This document shows, piece by piece, positions 34,444 to 42,284 of a DNA stretch of 64,000 nt. The number at the start of each line of letters is the position of its first letter. Position 1 is the stretch's first letter. The position numbers were made by a program, and so were the translations under genes. The notes beneath the pieces are model-generated. The model saw nothing but the letters and a program-made list of their open reading frames with translations, was not told the origin of the DNA and made no database searches. Location of the stretch: NCBI RefSeq assembly GCF_035917415.1, contig NZ_CP109073.1:5068501-5132500 (forward strand), in the 5' to 3' direction. The stretch is from Streptomyces sp. NBC_01803 (lineage in GTDB: Bacteria > Actinomycetota > Actinomycetes > Streptomycetales > Streptomycetaceae).

Positions 34444-35153
34444 GCGAGCCCGGCGGCGAGCCCGGGGAGGGCACGGGCTCGCCCACCCTGGAGAAGCGCC
34501 AGGACGCGGACCCGGGCGCGGGTGCCGGGGGCGGGGGCGGGGACGCCGACGCGGGGGGCATGGCCCAGTCCACCTCCGCCGCGCGTTTCGAGCCGGACCG
34601 CGCGAACGACGGACCCGCCGGCCGTTTCTGGTCCGTGCGCCGGGTGCCCGCCACCCTCGTCGCCGTCGTGCTGCTCGGGGCGTCCGGCGTGCTGCTGTAC
34701 GACATCGCGAACGTGCGGGCCGAGCGCCGGGCCGCCGAGTGGCGCCGCTCCCTCGCCGACGAGCTCGCCACCCGCCAGTTCGACGACCCGTGGGTCGTCT
34801 CCGGCGCCGCCGCGGCCATGCTGATCGGGAGCTGGCTCATGGCGATCGCGGTCACGCCGGGGCTGCGCGCCCTGCTGCCGATGCGGCGGGACAGCGACGA
34901 GATGCGCGCCGGGATCGAACGGTCCGCCGCCGCCGTGGTGCTGCGCGACCGGGCGATGGAGGTCGCGGGTGTCCAGACGGTCCGCGTCACGGTCGGCCGC
35001 CGCCGGATCCGGGTCCTGACCGAGGCGCACTTCAGGGAGCTCGACGCCGTCCGGTCCGACCTCGACGCCGTGCTCGAACAGGGCATAAGGGAGCTCGGCC
35101 TGGCCAGGCAGCCCGCGCTGACCGTGCACGTCCGCCGCCCCCCGAAGCACTGA
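34440..35153 (+). CDS. Two-helix membrane protein of the Asp23/AmaP cluster (DUF6286-like)
   Basis: A 237-residue protein. The first ~60 residues are Gly/Glu/Pro-rich and probably disordered. Two membrane helices follow ('VPATLVAVVLLGASGVLLYDIANV' and 'PWVVSGAAAAMLIGSWLMAIAVTPGL'), with a cytoplasmic C-terminal domain containing 'VAGVQTVRVTVGRRRIRVLTEAHF', similar in pattern to AmaP. GTG at 34440 overlaps the preceding stop. Function unknown; probably part of the membrane scaffold for Asp23. Confidence 0.78.
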   Translation: MSEPGGEPGEGTGSPTLEKRQDADPGAGAGGGGGDADAGGMAQSTSAARFEPDRANDGPAGRFWSVRRVPATLVAVVLLGASGVLLYDIANVRAERRAAEWRRSLADELATRQFDDPWVVSGAAAAMLIGSWLMAIAVTPGLRALLPMRRDSDEMRAGIERSAAAVVLRDRAMEVAGVQTVRVTVGRRRIRVLTEAHFRELDAVRSDLDAVLEQGIRELGLARQPALTVHVRRPPKH

Positions 35154-35193
35154 GCGCGAAGAACGCGAAGAAGACGACCGAGGGAACGGAACC

Positions 35194-35790
35194 ATGCTGC
35201 GGATCGTGAACCGGGTCCTGATCGGCCTGACGGGCCTGCTCCTCTTCGGCACCGGCCTGGCCGCCGTCGTCGCCGCGGCCGACCTGCCCCACCGCCTGGG
35301 CGTCGGCATGCCGTCGGGCTGGTCCTGGCGCGCCCCCGAGGACGTGCTGCTGACCCACACCGACCGCACGCAGTGGCGCGGCGAGAGCTGGTGGTGGCCG
35401 GTGGTCATCGGCGGCCTCGCGCTGCTGGTGCTGCTCTCCCTCTGGTGGGCGCTGGCCCAGCTGCGCAGGCGCCGCCTCACCGAGATCCTGGTCGACAGCG
35501 GTGACGGCGTGGGTGCCCTGCTGCGCGGACGGGCCATGGAGGACGTGGTGGCCGCCGAGTCCGAGGCCCTGCCGGGCATCGACCGCGCCCGCGTCACCCT
35601 GATCGGCCGCCGCGGTCAGCCCCGCATAAGGATCGGCCTTCTGCTGGCTCCCCAGGCCAGCCCCGACGAGGTGGTCCACCGCCTGCGCACGGAAGCCGTC
35701 GACCACGCCCGCACCTCGGCCGGCCTTTCCGCTCTCCCCACGGAGGCCCGTCTCCGCCCGGCGAAGCACTCACCCGAGCGCGTGAGCTGA
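35194..35790 (+). CDS. amaP: AmaP, alkaline shock response membrane anchor protein
   Basis: A 198-residue protein with two membrane helices ('VLIGLTGLLLFGTGLAAVVAAADL' and 'WWWPVVIGGLALLVLLSLWWALAQL'). A C-terminal cytoplasmic domain follows ('GVGALLRGRAMEDVVAAESEALPGIDRARVTLIGRRGQPRIRIGLLL'). This is the AmaP layout, anchoring Asp23 at the membrane. It closes the five-gene cluster and is convergent with the SURF1 gene. Confidence 0.85.
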   Translation: MLRIVNRVLIGLTGLLLFGTGLAAVVAAADLPHRLGVGMPSGWSWRAPEDVLLTHTDRTQWRGESWWWPVVIGGLALLVLLSLWWALAQLRRRRLTEILVDSGDGVGALLRGRAMEDVVAAESEALPGIDRARVTLIGRRGQPRIRIGLLLAPQASPDEVVHRLRTEAVDHARTSAGLSALPTEARLRPAKHSPERVS

Positions 35791-35818
35791 GCCGCGCGAA
35801 GGCCGGACCGGGCGGACG

Positions 35819-36634
35819 TCAGACCGACGCCACCTCGACCGGCTCGGTGGGGGTGGACGCGGCTTTCTTGCCGCGGGCCGCCTTCAGGTCCTGGACTTCG
35901 CGGCGCAGCAGCAGGAACCAGCCCACCGGGACGCCACCCGCGAACATCCACCACTGGATCGCGTAGGCGAAGTGCGACCCGATGCCCGTGTGGTCCGGCT
36001 CGGGCAGCGGCTCCGGCTGCTCCTCCGCGTCCCTCGGGGCCGGGGACGTCTCGGTCAGCTCCAGGTACCCGCCGAGCATCGGCAGTCCCGCGGCCTCGCC
36101 CCGCTCCTGGCTGTTGATCATCATGATCATGCCGTCCGGCAGCCCGTCACGGTCCCTGATCCCCGTGGTGCCGGTGCTCTCGTCGGCCATCAGCCGCCCG
36201 GTGACCGTCACCTCGCCGGTCGGCGGCTCCGCCACGTCCGGCACCCGCGTGTAGTCGCTCCCGGCGGGCACGAAGCCGCGGTTCACCAGCACGCCCGTGC
36301 CGTCCGCCTCGACCAGCGGCGTGAGCACGTAGTACCCCACCGCGCCGTTCGAGCCCGTGCGGTTCCGGACGACCACCTGGTCGTCCGTGTCGTAGACGCC
36401 GGTCGCCGTCACCGGCCGGTACCGGTCGTCGGGGTCGGGCGCGCCGCCCGGCGCTGTCAGCTCGCTCATCGGCACCGGATCGGCGGCCAGGCTGTCGCCG
36501 ATCAGATCGTTCCGTTCCACCCGCTGCTCGTGGCGGTGGAGCTGCCAGAACCCGAGCCAGATGAGGCACGGGATCATGGCCAGGGCGACGAGGGTGAGGA
36601 GCACCCACTGCCGGGACAGCAGAAACCGGTACAC
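35819..36634 (-). CDS. SURF1 family protein (cytochrome oxidase biogenesis)
   Basis: A 271-residue SURF1 family protein. The N-terminal helix 'WVLLTLVALAMIPCLIWLGFWQLHRHEQR' and a C-terminal helix 'SHFAYAIQWWMFAGGVPVGWFLLLRREV' flank an extracytoplasmic domain with 'DRYRPVTATGVYDTDDQVVVRNR' and 'GVLVNRGFVPAG'. By family knowledge it assists heme a3 insertion into cytochrome c oxidase. The tail is Lys/Ala/Thr rich. ATG at 36634. Confidence 0.9.
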   Translation of the reverse strand: MYRFLLSRQWVLLTLVALAMIPCLIWLGFWQLHRHEQRVERNDLIGDSLAADPVPMSELTAPGGAPDPDDRYRPVTATGVYDTDDQVVVRNRTGSNGAVGYYVLTPLVEADGTGVLVNRGFVPAGSDYTRVPDVAEPPTGEVTVTGRLMADESTGTTGIRDRDGLPDGMIMMINSQERGEAAGLPMLGGYLELTETSPAPRDAEEQPEPLPEPDHTGIGSHFAYAIQWWMFAGGVPVGWFLLLRREVQDLKAARGKKAASTPTEPVEVASV

Positions 36635-36659
36635 GCCTCCCGACGGTACCGGAGCGGCC

Positions 36660-37694
36660 TCAGCGCCCGGTCCCCGGGGCGGCCGGGGCGACGTCCCGCA
36701 GGAGCTGCGTGAACGCCGCCTCGTCCAGGATCGGCGTGCCGTACGCCCGCGCCCGCGCGACCTTCGCGGTGGCGGCCTCCGGATCGTTGCTGACCAGCAG
36801 ACTGGTCAGCCGCGAGACGCTCGTCGCCACGTGCAGACCCGCATCGACGGCCTGGTCCTCCAGCAACTCGCGCTCGACCGACGTGTCACCCGAAAAGGCG
36901 ACGCGCATGCCCTGCGTCAGCCGTCCGCCCGGCTGGTACCGCCCGGGGTTGGGGTGCGGGCACGGCGGACGCCGCCGCGCCGGGCGCCAGCCGGGCCGCC
37001 ACGCGGTCCGGCCCGGCCCCGCGCCCTCCCCGGCGACCGGAGACTCCGTCCACTCGGTGATCGGGCGGCACACGAGCAGCGGCAGCCGCAGCTCCCGCGC
37101 CGCCGCCCGGTGCAGACTCGGCCGGAACGCCTCCGCCAGCACCCGCGCGTCGTCCAGCGCGTGGTGCGCGCGGCGCTGGGTGACCCCGAAGTGCGCGGCC
37201 AGCGTCTCCAGCTTGAAGTTCGGCAGCGGCAGCGCCAGCGCCTTCGACAGGGCGATGGTGCACAGCCGCTGCTCCACGGGCGCGGTCAGCGACGCCCGGG
37301 CGAACTCCCTCGCGATCATCGACCAGTCGAACACCGCGTTGTGCGCGACGAGCACCCGGCCCGCCAGCCGCTCCCCGAACTCCGCGGCGATCTCCGGGAA
37401 GAGCGGCGCGTCCGCCAGCATCGCGGCGGTCAGGCCGTGGATCCAGGTCGGCCCGGGATCGCGGCGCGGGTTCACCGTCGTGTACCAGTGGTCCTCGACC
37501 TCTCCGGTGGCCGTCAGCCGGTAGACCGCGGCGGACACGATCCGGTCCTCGCGGGCCAGCCCCGTCGTCTCGACGTCCACCACCGCGTATCCGCCCGGAT
37601 ACTCCGGGGGCCACGGCTCCGGGGGCCGGGGCGGCCGGTCGTCGGACTGCTGCGCTGGGACGTGGGCCACGGCCGCCTGATGGTCTTCGAGCAT
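36660..37694 (-). CDS. DEDDh 3'-5' exonuclease with C-terminal BRCT-like domain
   Basis: A 344-residue protein. The epsilon-type exonuclease domain has motif I 'YAVVDVETTG' (residues about 36-45), motif II 'VLVAHNAVFDWSMI' and motif III 'RRAHHALDDARVLAE', so all DEDDh residues are present. After an Arg/Pro-rich linker the C-terminal ~80 residues ('QGMRVAFSGDTSVERELLEDQAVDAGLHVATSVSRLTSLLVSND') resemble a BRCT fold. Probably acts in DNA repair or proofreading outside the main polymerase. ATG at 37694, divergent from moaA. Confidence 0.86.
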   Translation of the reverse strand: MLEDHQAAVAHVPAQQSDDRPPRPPEPWPPEYPGGYAVVDVETTGLAREDRIVSAAVYRLTATGEVEDHWYTTVNPRRDPGPTWIHGLTAAMLADAPLFPEIAAEFGERLAGRVLVAHNAVFDWSMIAREFARASLTAPVEQRLCTIALSKALALPLPNFKLETLAAHFGVTQRRAHHALDDARVLAEAFRPSLHRAAARELRLPLLVCRPITEWTESPVAGEGAGPGRTAWRPGWRPARRRPPCPHPNPGRYQPGGRLTQGMRVAFSGDTSVERELLEDQAVDAGLHVATSVSRLTSLLVSNDPEAATAKVARARAYGTPILDEAAFTQLLRDVAPAAPGTGR

Positions 37695-37841
37695 GGTCAC
37701 TGAGGATACGTCCCGGGACCGACAGCGGCCGTCCCACTGACCGGAGTTGAGCCACGGTCGGGTCTCATGCGGAGCCCTTGTCATCCCGCCCGTCGTCGAT
37801 CGACTCCCGGCCGGTGCCGCGCGTCGCGTACGCTGCCTGAC

Positions 37842-38831
37842 ATGCTGCTTGACACGTATGGGCGGACCGCCACCGACCTGCGGGTCTCGTTGACCGACAG
37901 GTGCAACCTCCGCTGCACGTACTGCATGCCGGAGGAGGGGCTGTCCTGGCTGGCCAAGCCCGACCTGCTCACCGACGACGAGATCGTCCGTCTGGTGCGG
38001 ATCGCCGTCACGCGGCTCGGCGTCACCGAGGTCAGGTTCACCGGCGGCGAGCCGCTGCTGCGCCCCGGGCTGGTCGGCATCGTCGAGCGCTGCGCCGCGC
38101 TGCGGCCCCGGCCCCGGCTGTCGCTGACCACCAACGGCATCGGGCTTGAGCGCACGGCCACCGCCCTGCGCGCGGCCGGCCTGGACCGGGTCAATGTGTC
38201 ACTGGACACCACCGACCCCGCCGTCTTCGAGCGCATCACCCGCCGCAGGCGCCACGGCGACGTGCTGCGCGGCCTGGCCGCCGCCAGGGCCGCCGGGCTC
38301 ACCCCGGTCAAGGTCAACGCGGTGCTGATGCCCGGGCTCAACGACGGGGAGGCCCCCGAGCTGCTGGCCTGGGCGATCGACCACGGCTACGAGTTGCGGT
38401 TCATCGAGCAGATGCCGCTGGACGCCCAGCACGGCTGGCAGCGCACGGAGATGATCACCGCCGGGGACATCCTGGAGTCGCTGCGCACCCGCTTCACCCT
38501 CACCCCCGAGGAGGACGAGGAGCGCGGCTCCGCCCCCGCCGAACGCTGGCTGGTCGACGGCGGCCCGCACCGCGTCGGCGTCATCGCCTCCGTCACCCGC
38601 CCGTTCTGCCGCACCTGCGACCGCACCCGGCTGACCGCCGACGGGCAGGTGCGCACGTGCCTGTTCGCCCGCGAGGAGTCCGACCTGCGCGGCGCCCTGC
38701 GCTCCGGCGCGGAGGACGCGGAGATCGCCCGGCGGTGGCAGGTCGCGATGTGGGGCAAGAAGGCGGGCTCGGGCCTGGACGACCCGTCGTTCGTCCAGCC
38801 GACCCGGCCCATGTCAGCGATCGGCGGCTGA
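37842..38831 (+). CDS. moaA: MoaA, GTP 3',8-cyclase (molybdenum cofactor)
   Basis: A 329-residue radical SAM enzyme making the first intermediate of molybdopterin from GTP. The radical SAM cluster motif CxxxCxxC is 'CNLRCTYC'. 'VRFTGGEPLLRPGL' is the SAM-binding region. The second cluster cysteines lie in 'CRTCDRTRLTADGQVRTCLF'. The essential C-terminal GG ('MSAIGG') is present. ATG at 37842. The last 18 bases overlap the convergent small gene on the other strand. Confidence 0.96.
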   Translation: MLLDTYGRTATDLRVSLTDRCNLRCTYCMPEEGLSWLAKPDLLTDDEIVRLVRIAVTRLGVTEVRFTGGEPLLRPGLVGIVERCAALRPRPRLSLTTNGIGLERTATALRAAGLDRVNVSLDTTDPAVFERITRRRRHGDVLRGLAAARAAGLTPVKVNAVLMPGLNDGEAPELLAWAIDHGYELRFIEQMPLDAQHGWQRTEMITAGDILESLRTRFTLTPEEDEERGSAPAERWLVDGGPHRVGVIASVTRPFCRTCDRTRLTADGQVRTCLFAREESDLRGALRSGAEDAEIARRWQVAMWGKKAGSGLDDPSFVQPTRPMSAIGG

Positions 38832-39077
38832 CCCGGCCTCGGTCTCTTCCCACTCCGCGAGCGGCACGACGTCCTTCAGGAAGCCCCGGACCCCGAGGAA
38901 CTGGGAAAGGTGCTCGCGGTGCCCCTCGCACGCCAGCCAGGTCTTGCGGCGCTCGGGCGTGTGCAGCTTCGGATTGTTCCAGGCCAGCACCCAGGCGGCG
39001 GTCTCGCGACAGCCCTTGGCCGAGCAGATCAGCGGGTCACGTGGGGATTCGTTCGTCACATCCGACACGGAATCCAT
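38814..39077 (-). CDS. Conserved small Cys/His protein, function unknown
   Basis: An 87-residue protein: 'CSAKGCRETAAWVLAWNNPKLHTPERRKTWLACEGHREHLSQFLGVRGFLK' contains C-x4-C and C-x2-H pairs that could bind zinc. It is strongly conserved in Streptomyces next to moaA. Homologues are sometimes labelled acetone carboxylase, which nothing in this sequence supports. It overlaps the end of moaA tail to tail by 18 bases. Confidence 0.82.
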   Translation of the reverse strand: MDSVSDVTNESPRDPLICSAKGCRETAAWVLAWNNPKLHTPERRKTWLACEGHREHLSQFLGVRGFLKDVVPLAEWEETEAGSAADR

Positions 39078-39100
39078 CCAACATCATCACGAGAAAAGGG

Positions 39101-39138
39101 CGACGCCGGGCAGCCACGGGGGGAGCCGCCCGGCGTCG
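39101..39138. terminator. Hairpin, perfect 11-bp stem
   Basis: CGACGCCGGGC (39101-39111) pairs with GCCCGGCGTCG (39128-39138) around a 16-base loop. It lies just upstream of the small Cys/His gene and downstream of the DUF3099 gene on the minus strand, so it probably terminates the DUF3099 transcript. The rest of 39139-39303 shows no gene. Confidence 0.6.
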
Positions 39139-39303
39139 GTCCGTCGCTCCGACGGGGGATACGGAGCGCTCTTGAAGTATGACATGCAATGCACCCACCG
39201 ATGCACCCGATGGTCCGAATTGAACTGAGCTTTTCTTGAGCTTGGCGCGCCCCTGACGGCCGGAGCGCGGCCCTCCGGTCGGAACTCCGAACTCCGCTTG
39301 TGA

Positions 39304-39642
39304 TCATCGGGTTTCACCCTCGGAGTCGCCCGGAGGCAGCGACCGCCCGGCGGTTCCGGGGAGGAAGGTGGACGGCAGGGAGGGCACGTTCTCGCGGCCC
39401 GCGTTGGCGATGACGACGGCGACATACGGCAGCACCGCGCCCAGCACCAGCGTCACGGCGGCGAGCGGCGTGCTCACGTGCCACAGCAGGACCGTGAGGA
39501 GCACCGCCACGGTGCGGATCAGCATCGAGATGATGTAACGGCGCTGCCGCCCGCGCACATCATCGTCCAGGCTCTGCCGGGCCTCGGTGATCCGGTACAC
39601 CGTCCCGTCGGCCGCCGCCTTGCGTCGCAGGCTCATTGCCAT
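39304..39642 (-). CDS. DUF3099 family membrane protein
   Basis: A 112-residue protein with 'YRITEARQSLDDDVRGRQRRYIISMLIRTVAVLLTVLLWH' and a second helix 'PLAAVTLVLGAVLPYVAVVIANAGRE', the DUF3099 pattern of actinomycete small membrane proteins. ATG at 39642 overlaps the end of the upstream gene by 10 bases, so they are cotranscribed. Function unknown. Confidence 0.85.
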   Translation of the reverse strand: MAMSLRRKAAADGTVYRITEARQSLDDDVRGRQRRYIISMLIRTVAVLLTVLLWHVSTPLAAVTLVLGAVLPYVAVVIANAGRENVPSLPSTFLPGTAGRSLPPGDSEGETR

Positions 39643-40019
39643 GCCACCACCGCCCTCCGTGTCCAGGCTAGCCCTCGCACCAGAGCCAGCTTGCGCCCGG
39701 CCTTCACATGGATCCCCTCCGGCGTCCTGTCCGTGGCGGCCAGGTGTTCGGCGACCACGTCGCCCAGCGGGCGCAGCGCGTCGGCCTCCGGCAGTACGGC
39801 CGAGGTCTGCTCCCCGCCGGTCTCCAGGACCAGGCGGAGCCCGTTCTGCTCGGCCAGCCGCCGGGCGGCCGAGGCGCTGGGAGTGAACGCCAGCACCTTG
39901 GTCAGCACTGTCGCGATGCCCTCGGCGCCGTGCTCGGCCAGGTCCACTTCGGGCAGCGTGGTGACGTCGGTGAAGCTCTTCCGCGAGGACTGCGCGCTGA
40001 ACCCGGCCCGTGCCGCCAT
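39633..40019 (-). CDS. Conserved hypothetical protein upstream of the DUF3099 gene
   Basis: About 128 residues from the ATG at 40019: 'RKSFTDVTTLPEVDLAEHGAEGIATVLTKVLAFTPSASAARRLAEQNGLRLVLETGG'. Not recognised. Helical, no membrane segments, no catalytic motif. The frame is open further upstream to 40292, but that part is Arg/Gly-rich and probably not coding. The overlap with the DUF3099 start supports its reality. The start is uncertain. Confidence 0.6.
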   Translation of the reverse strand: MAARAGFSAQSSRKSFTDVTTLPEVDLAEHGAEGIATVLTKVLAFTPSASAARRLAEQNGLRLVLETGGEQTSAVLPEADALRPLGDVVAEHLAATDRTPEGIHVKAGRKLALVRGLAWTRRAVVAWQ

Positions 40020-40279
40020 CGCCGCACCTGCACCCCGAGGGCGAGCAGCGCCGCGACCATGGTCAGCGTCGCCCCGAACGAGGCCCCGCCCCGAGCGCTC
40101 CCCTGTCCCCTGGACGCCGCCTGCATCAGCTTCGACCTGGCCGCGCACGAGCCGGTCGACCATCGCGCCACGATGCGGGCCGAGCGGGCCTTGGCGGACC
40201 CCAACGGGTCGTCTCACGGCCTCGCCGGGAGCGGGAAAACCGCGAGGGAACAGCGCCGGCGGCGCTACGCTGCTGTGTC

Positions 40280-41260
40280 GTGCCACAGACACGCCTCGAC
40301 ACCGCTCGGATCCGGGCGGCTCGCCGGGTAATCGACCCGATTTTTCTCGACACCCCGCTGTACCGCTGCGAGGCGCTGGACCCCGGCCTCGGGTGCGCGG
40401 TGAGCATCAAGCTCGAAACGGCGAACCCGGTCCGCAGCTTCAAGGCCCGCGGCACCGAGGTCGTCGCGAGCTCGCTCGCCGACGACGGCTCGCGAGCCGT
40501 GGTGTGCGCCAGCGCGGGCAACCTCGGCCAAGCCCTCGCCTGGTCCGGTCGCGGCCGGGGGCTCGACGTCACCGTTGTGGCATCCCGCTTCGCGCCCGCG
40601 GCCAAGCTTGATCGCATCCGCGCGTTGGACGCCAGGCTGGAGCTGGTGGACGGCGACTTCGACATGGCTCGCGAGCGGGCGGCGGCCGTCGCGCGGTACG
40701 ACCGCATCCGGCTGGTCGAAGACAGCCTGGACATCGAGACCTGCGAGGGCGCGGCGACCATCGGGCTGGAGCTGGTCGACACCGCGCCGTCGTTCGACGC
40801 CGTCCTGATCGCTCTCGGCGGCGGGGCGCTGGCCACCGGTGTGGGGCATGTGGTGAAGGCATGGGCGCCCGAAGTGGAGGTGATCTGCGTCCAGCCGCTG
40901 GGCGCGCCGGCGATGACACACTCGTGGCGCCAACGGCGCGTCGTCACCACCGACTCGACCGACACCATCGCCGACGGCGTCGCCGGCCGGCGCCCCATCC
41001 CGGCCGTCCTGGACGACCTCCTCCTGGTCGCTGACGACGCCGTCCTGGTCCAGGAGGCGTCGATCATCGCCGGTATGCGGATGCTCCTCGACCACGCCGG
41101 CCTCGTCGTCGAACCATCGGCCGCGCTCGGCATCGCGGCGATCCTCGAAGACCGTGACCGCTTCGCCGGCCGACACGTCGTCACCATCGTGTGCGGCGGC
41201 AACGTCGACGTGGACGCCTATCACCGCTGGGTCGGTGCGGCTCCCCACCACAGGTCTTGA
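40280..41260 (+). CDS. Fold type II PLP-dependent threonine/serine dehydratase-like enzyme
   Basis: A 326-residue enzyme of the tryptophan-synthase-beta/threonine dehydratase fold. The PLP lysine is in 'NPVRSFKARGTEVV' (near residue 53), the phosphate-binding loop is 'LIALGGGALATGVGHVV' and 'CASAGNLGQALAW' binds substrate. No ACT regulatory domain is present, so it is the short, catabolic-type form. Substrate could be L-threonine, L-serine or a hydroxyaspartate. GTG at 40280 chosen; no strong ribosome site. It stands alone between minus-strand genes. Confidence 0.85.
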   Translation: MPQTRLDTARIRAARRVIDPIFLDTPLYRCEALDPGLGCAVSIKLETANPVRSFKARGTEVVASSLADDGSRAVVCASAGNLGQALAWSGRGRGLDVTVVASRFAPAAKLDRIRALDARLELVDGDFDMARERAAAVARYDRIRLVEDSLDIETCEGAATIGLELVDTAPSFDAVLIALGGGALATGVGHVVKAWAPEVEVICVQPLGAPAMTHSWRQRRVVTTDSTDTIADGVAGRRPIPAVLDDLLLVADDAVLVQEASIIAGMRMLLDHAGLVVEPSAALGIAAILEDRDRFAGRHVVTIVCGGNVDVDAYHRWVGAAPHHRS

Positions 41261-41409
41261 CCATTGCTCCCGCGCTGTACGGCGGCGACCCGGGCCGCGT
41301 CCACCGGGGCATGCGTCGCCCATGGCCTTCCGTGATCAGCGTTCCTCGGTGGGTCCCGATCCACCGTACTGAGCCGTCCGCCCGGTGACCTCCGACTCGG
41401 CGGCTCCCC

Positions 41410-42174
41410 TCAGGTGGTCTCGGAACCGAGGCGCCGCTTGAGGTCGCGCACCTCTCCGAACTTCCGGATGAGCTTGCCGATCCAGACGACGGCGAGGATC
41501 CAGATGCACACCAATGACGCGATGACTCCGACCAGCGGCCATCCCGTGATGTGCCCGTCGGGATAGCGCGCAGCCGTCAGGAAGGCGCCGACGAGCCCGG
41601 CGGTCGGGGCCCATCTGACGATCGGCCCGGGTTCGTCGGCGGGTGCCGGCCGCACCCGCACATCCGCCAACGGCGACACCTCGCACGTGAGCGCGGGCTT
41701 GGGTCCGTCGACGAGGACATGGAGCAGGAGCCGTTTCCCTCTGCGGAGCAGGCTCGGCTGGATTTCCAGAGTCGTTCCGGCCTTGCGCACATCCGGCTTG
41801 CTGGCGCCCGCGGCGTCCACCGTCACCACCATGACCACACGTGCCCCTAAGCCGAGAACCAGTGGCTCACCCTTGCTGAAGTCATCGGCTCGGATGTCCT
41901 TCATCCCTCTCACGCGCAGGGAGATGAGCAACAGGCGTGGCTCCGCGACGGCCCTCGCCTTCCGCACCACTTCGGGAGCAAGGGTGCTCCCGCCCCCCAC
42001 CCCCTTCAAGGACACGCACGCGGGCAGCGCGTAGAAGAGCCCACGGTGCCTCCTCACTTGAATCAGGGTGATCGTGGAGATCAGCAAACCCGCGACCGGG
42101 ACCACGACTTGAAGGACACGCACCGCCGGCGTCAGAAGCTCCATGGACGGCAGCCAAGCAGCTGGGCTCGCCAC
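41410..42174 (-). CDS. Hypothetical membrane protein
   Basis: A 254-residue protein with an N-terminal helix ('VRVLQVVVPVAGLLISTITLIQV') and a C-terminal helix pair ('GWPLVGVIASLVCIWILAVVWIGKLI') bracketing a soluble middle region. Not recognised. ATG at 42174 or 42144 ('MELLTPAVRVL') could start it. Less frequent G/C third positions than its neighbours in the middle part suggest accessory DNA. Confidence 0.6.
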   Translation of the reverse strand: MASPAAWLPSMELLTPAVRVLQVVVPVAGLLISTITLIQVRRHRGLFYALPACVSLKGVGGGSTLAPEVVRKARAVAEPRLLLISLRVRGMKDIRADDFSKGEPLVLGLGARVVMVVTVDAAGASKPDVRKAGTTLEIQPSLLRRGKRLLLHVLVDGPKPALTCEVSPLADVRVRPAPADEPGPIVRWAPTAGLVGAFLTAARYPDGHITGWPLVGVIASLVCIWILAVVWIGKLIRKFGEVRDLKRRLGSETT

Positions 42175-42227
42175 GCCGGACAGGAATCAGGGAACCGATG
42201 CCCAACGGCAACCCCCGGTGTCGGAGC

Positions 42228-42269
42228 GCGCTCCTCCCGGTAGGTCGCGGCGGATGCCGGGAGGAGCGC
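42228..42269 (-). terminator. Hairpin terminator of the tldD-tldE operon
   Basis: GCGCTCCTCCCGG (42228-42240) and CCGGGAGGAGCGC (42257-42269): perfect 13-bp stem, 16-base loop, immediately downstream of the tldE stop on the minus strand. Confidence 0.72.
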
Positions 42270-42284
42270 ACAGCGGCGCGTGTC

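Noticed and set aside
40020..40279. Minus-strand hydrophobic frame in the gap before the PLP enzyme
   Set aside because: Contains a helix-like stretch but no start with a ribosome site, and does not match a family I can name.
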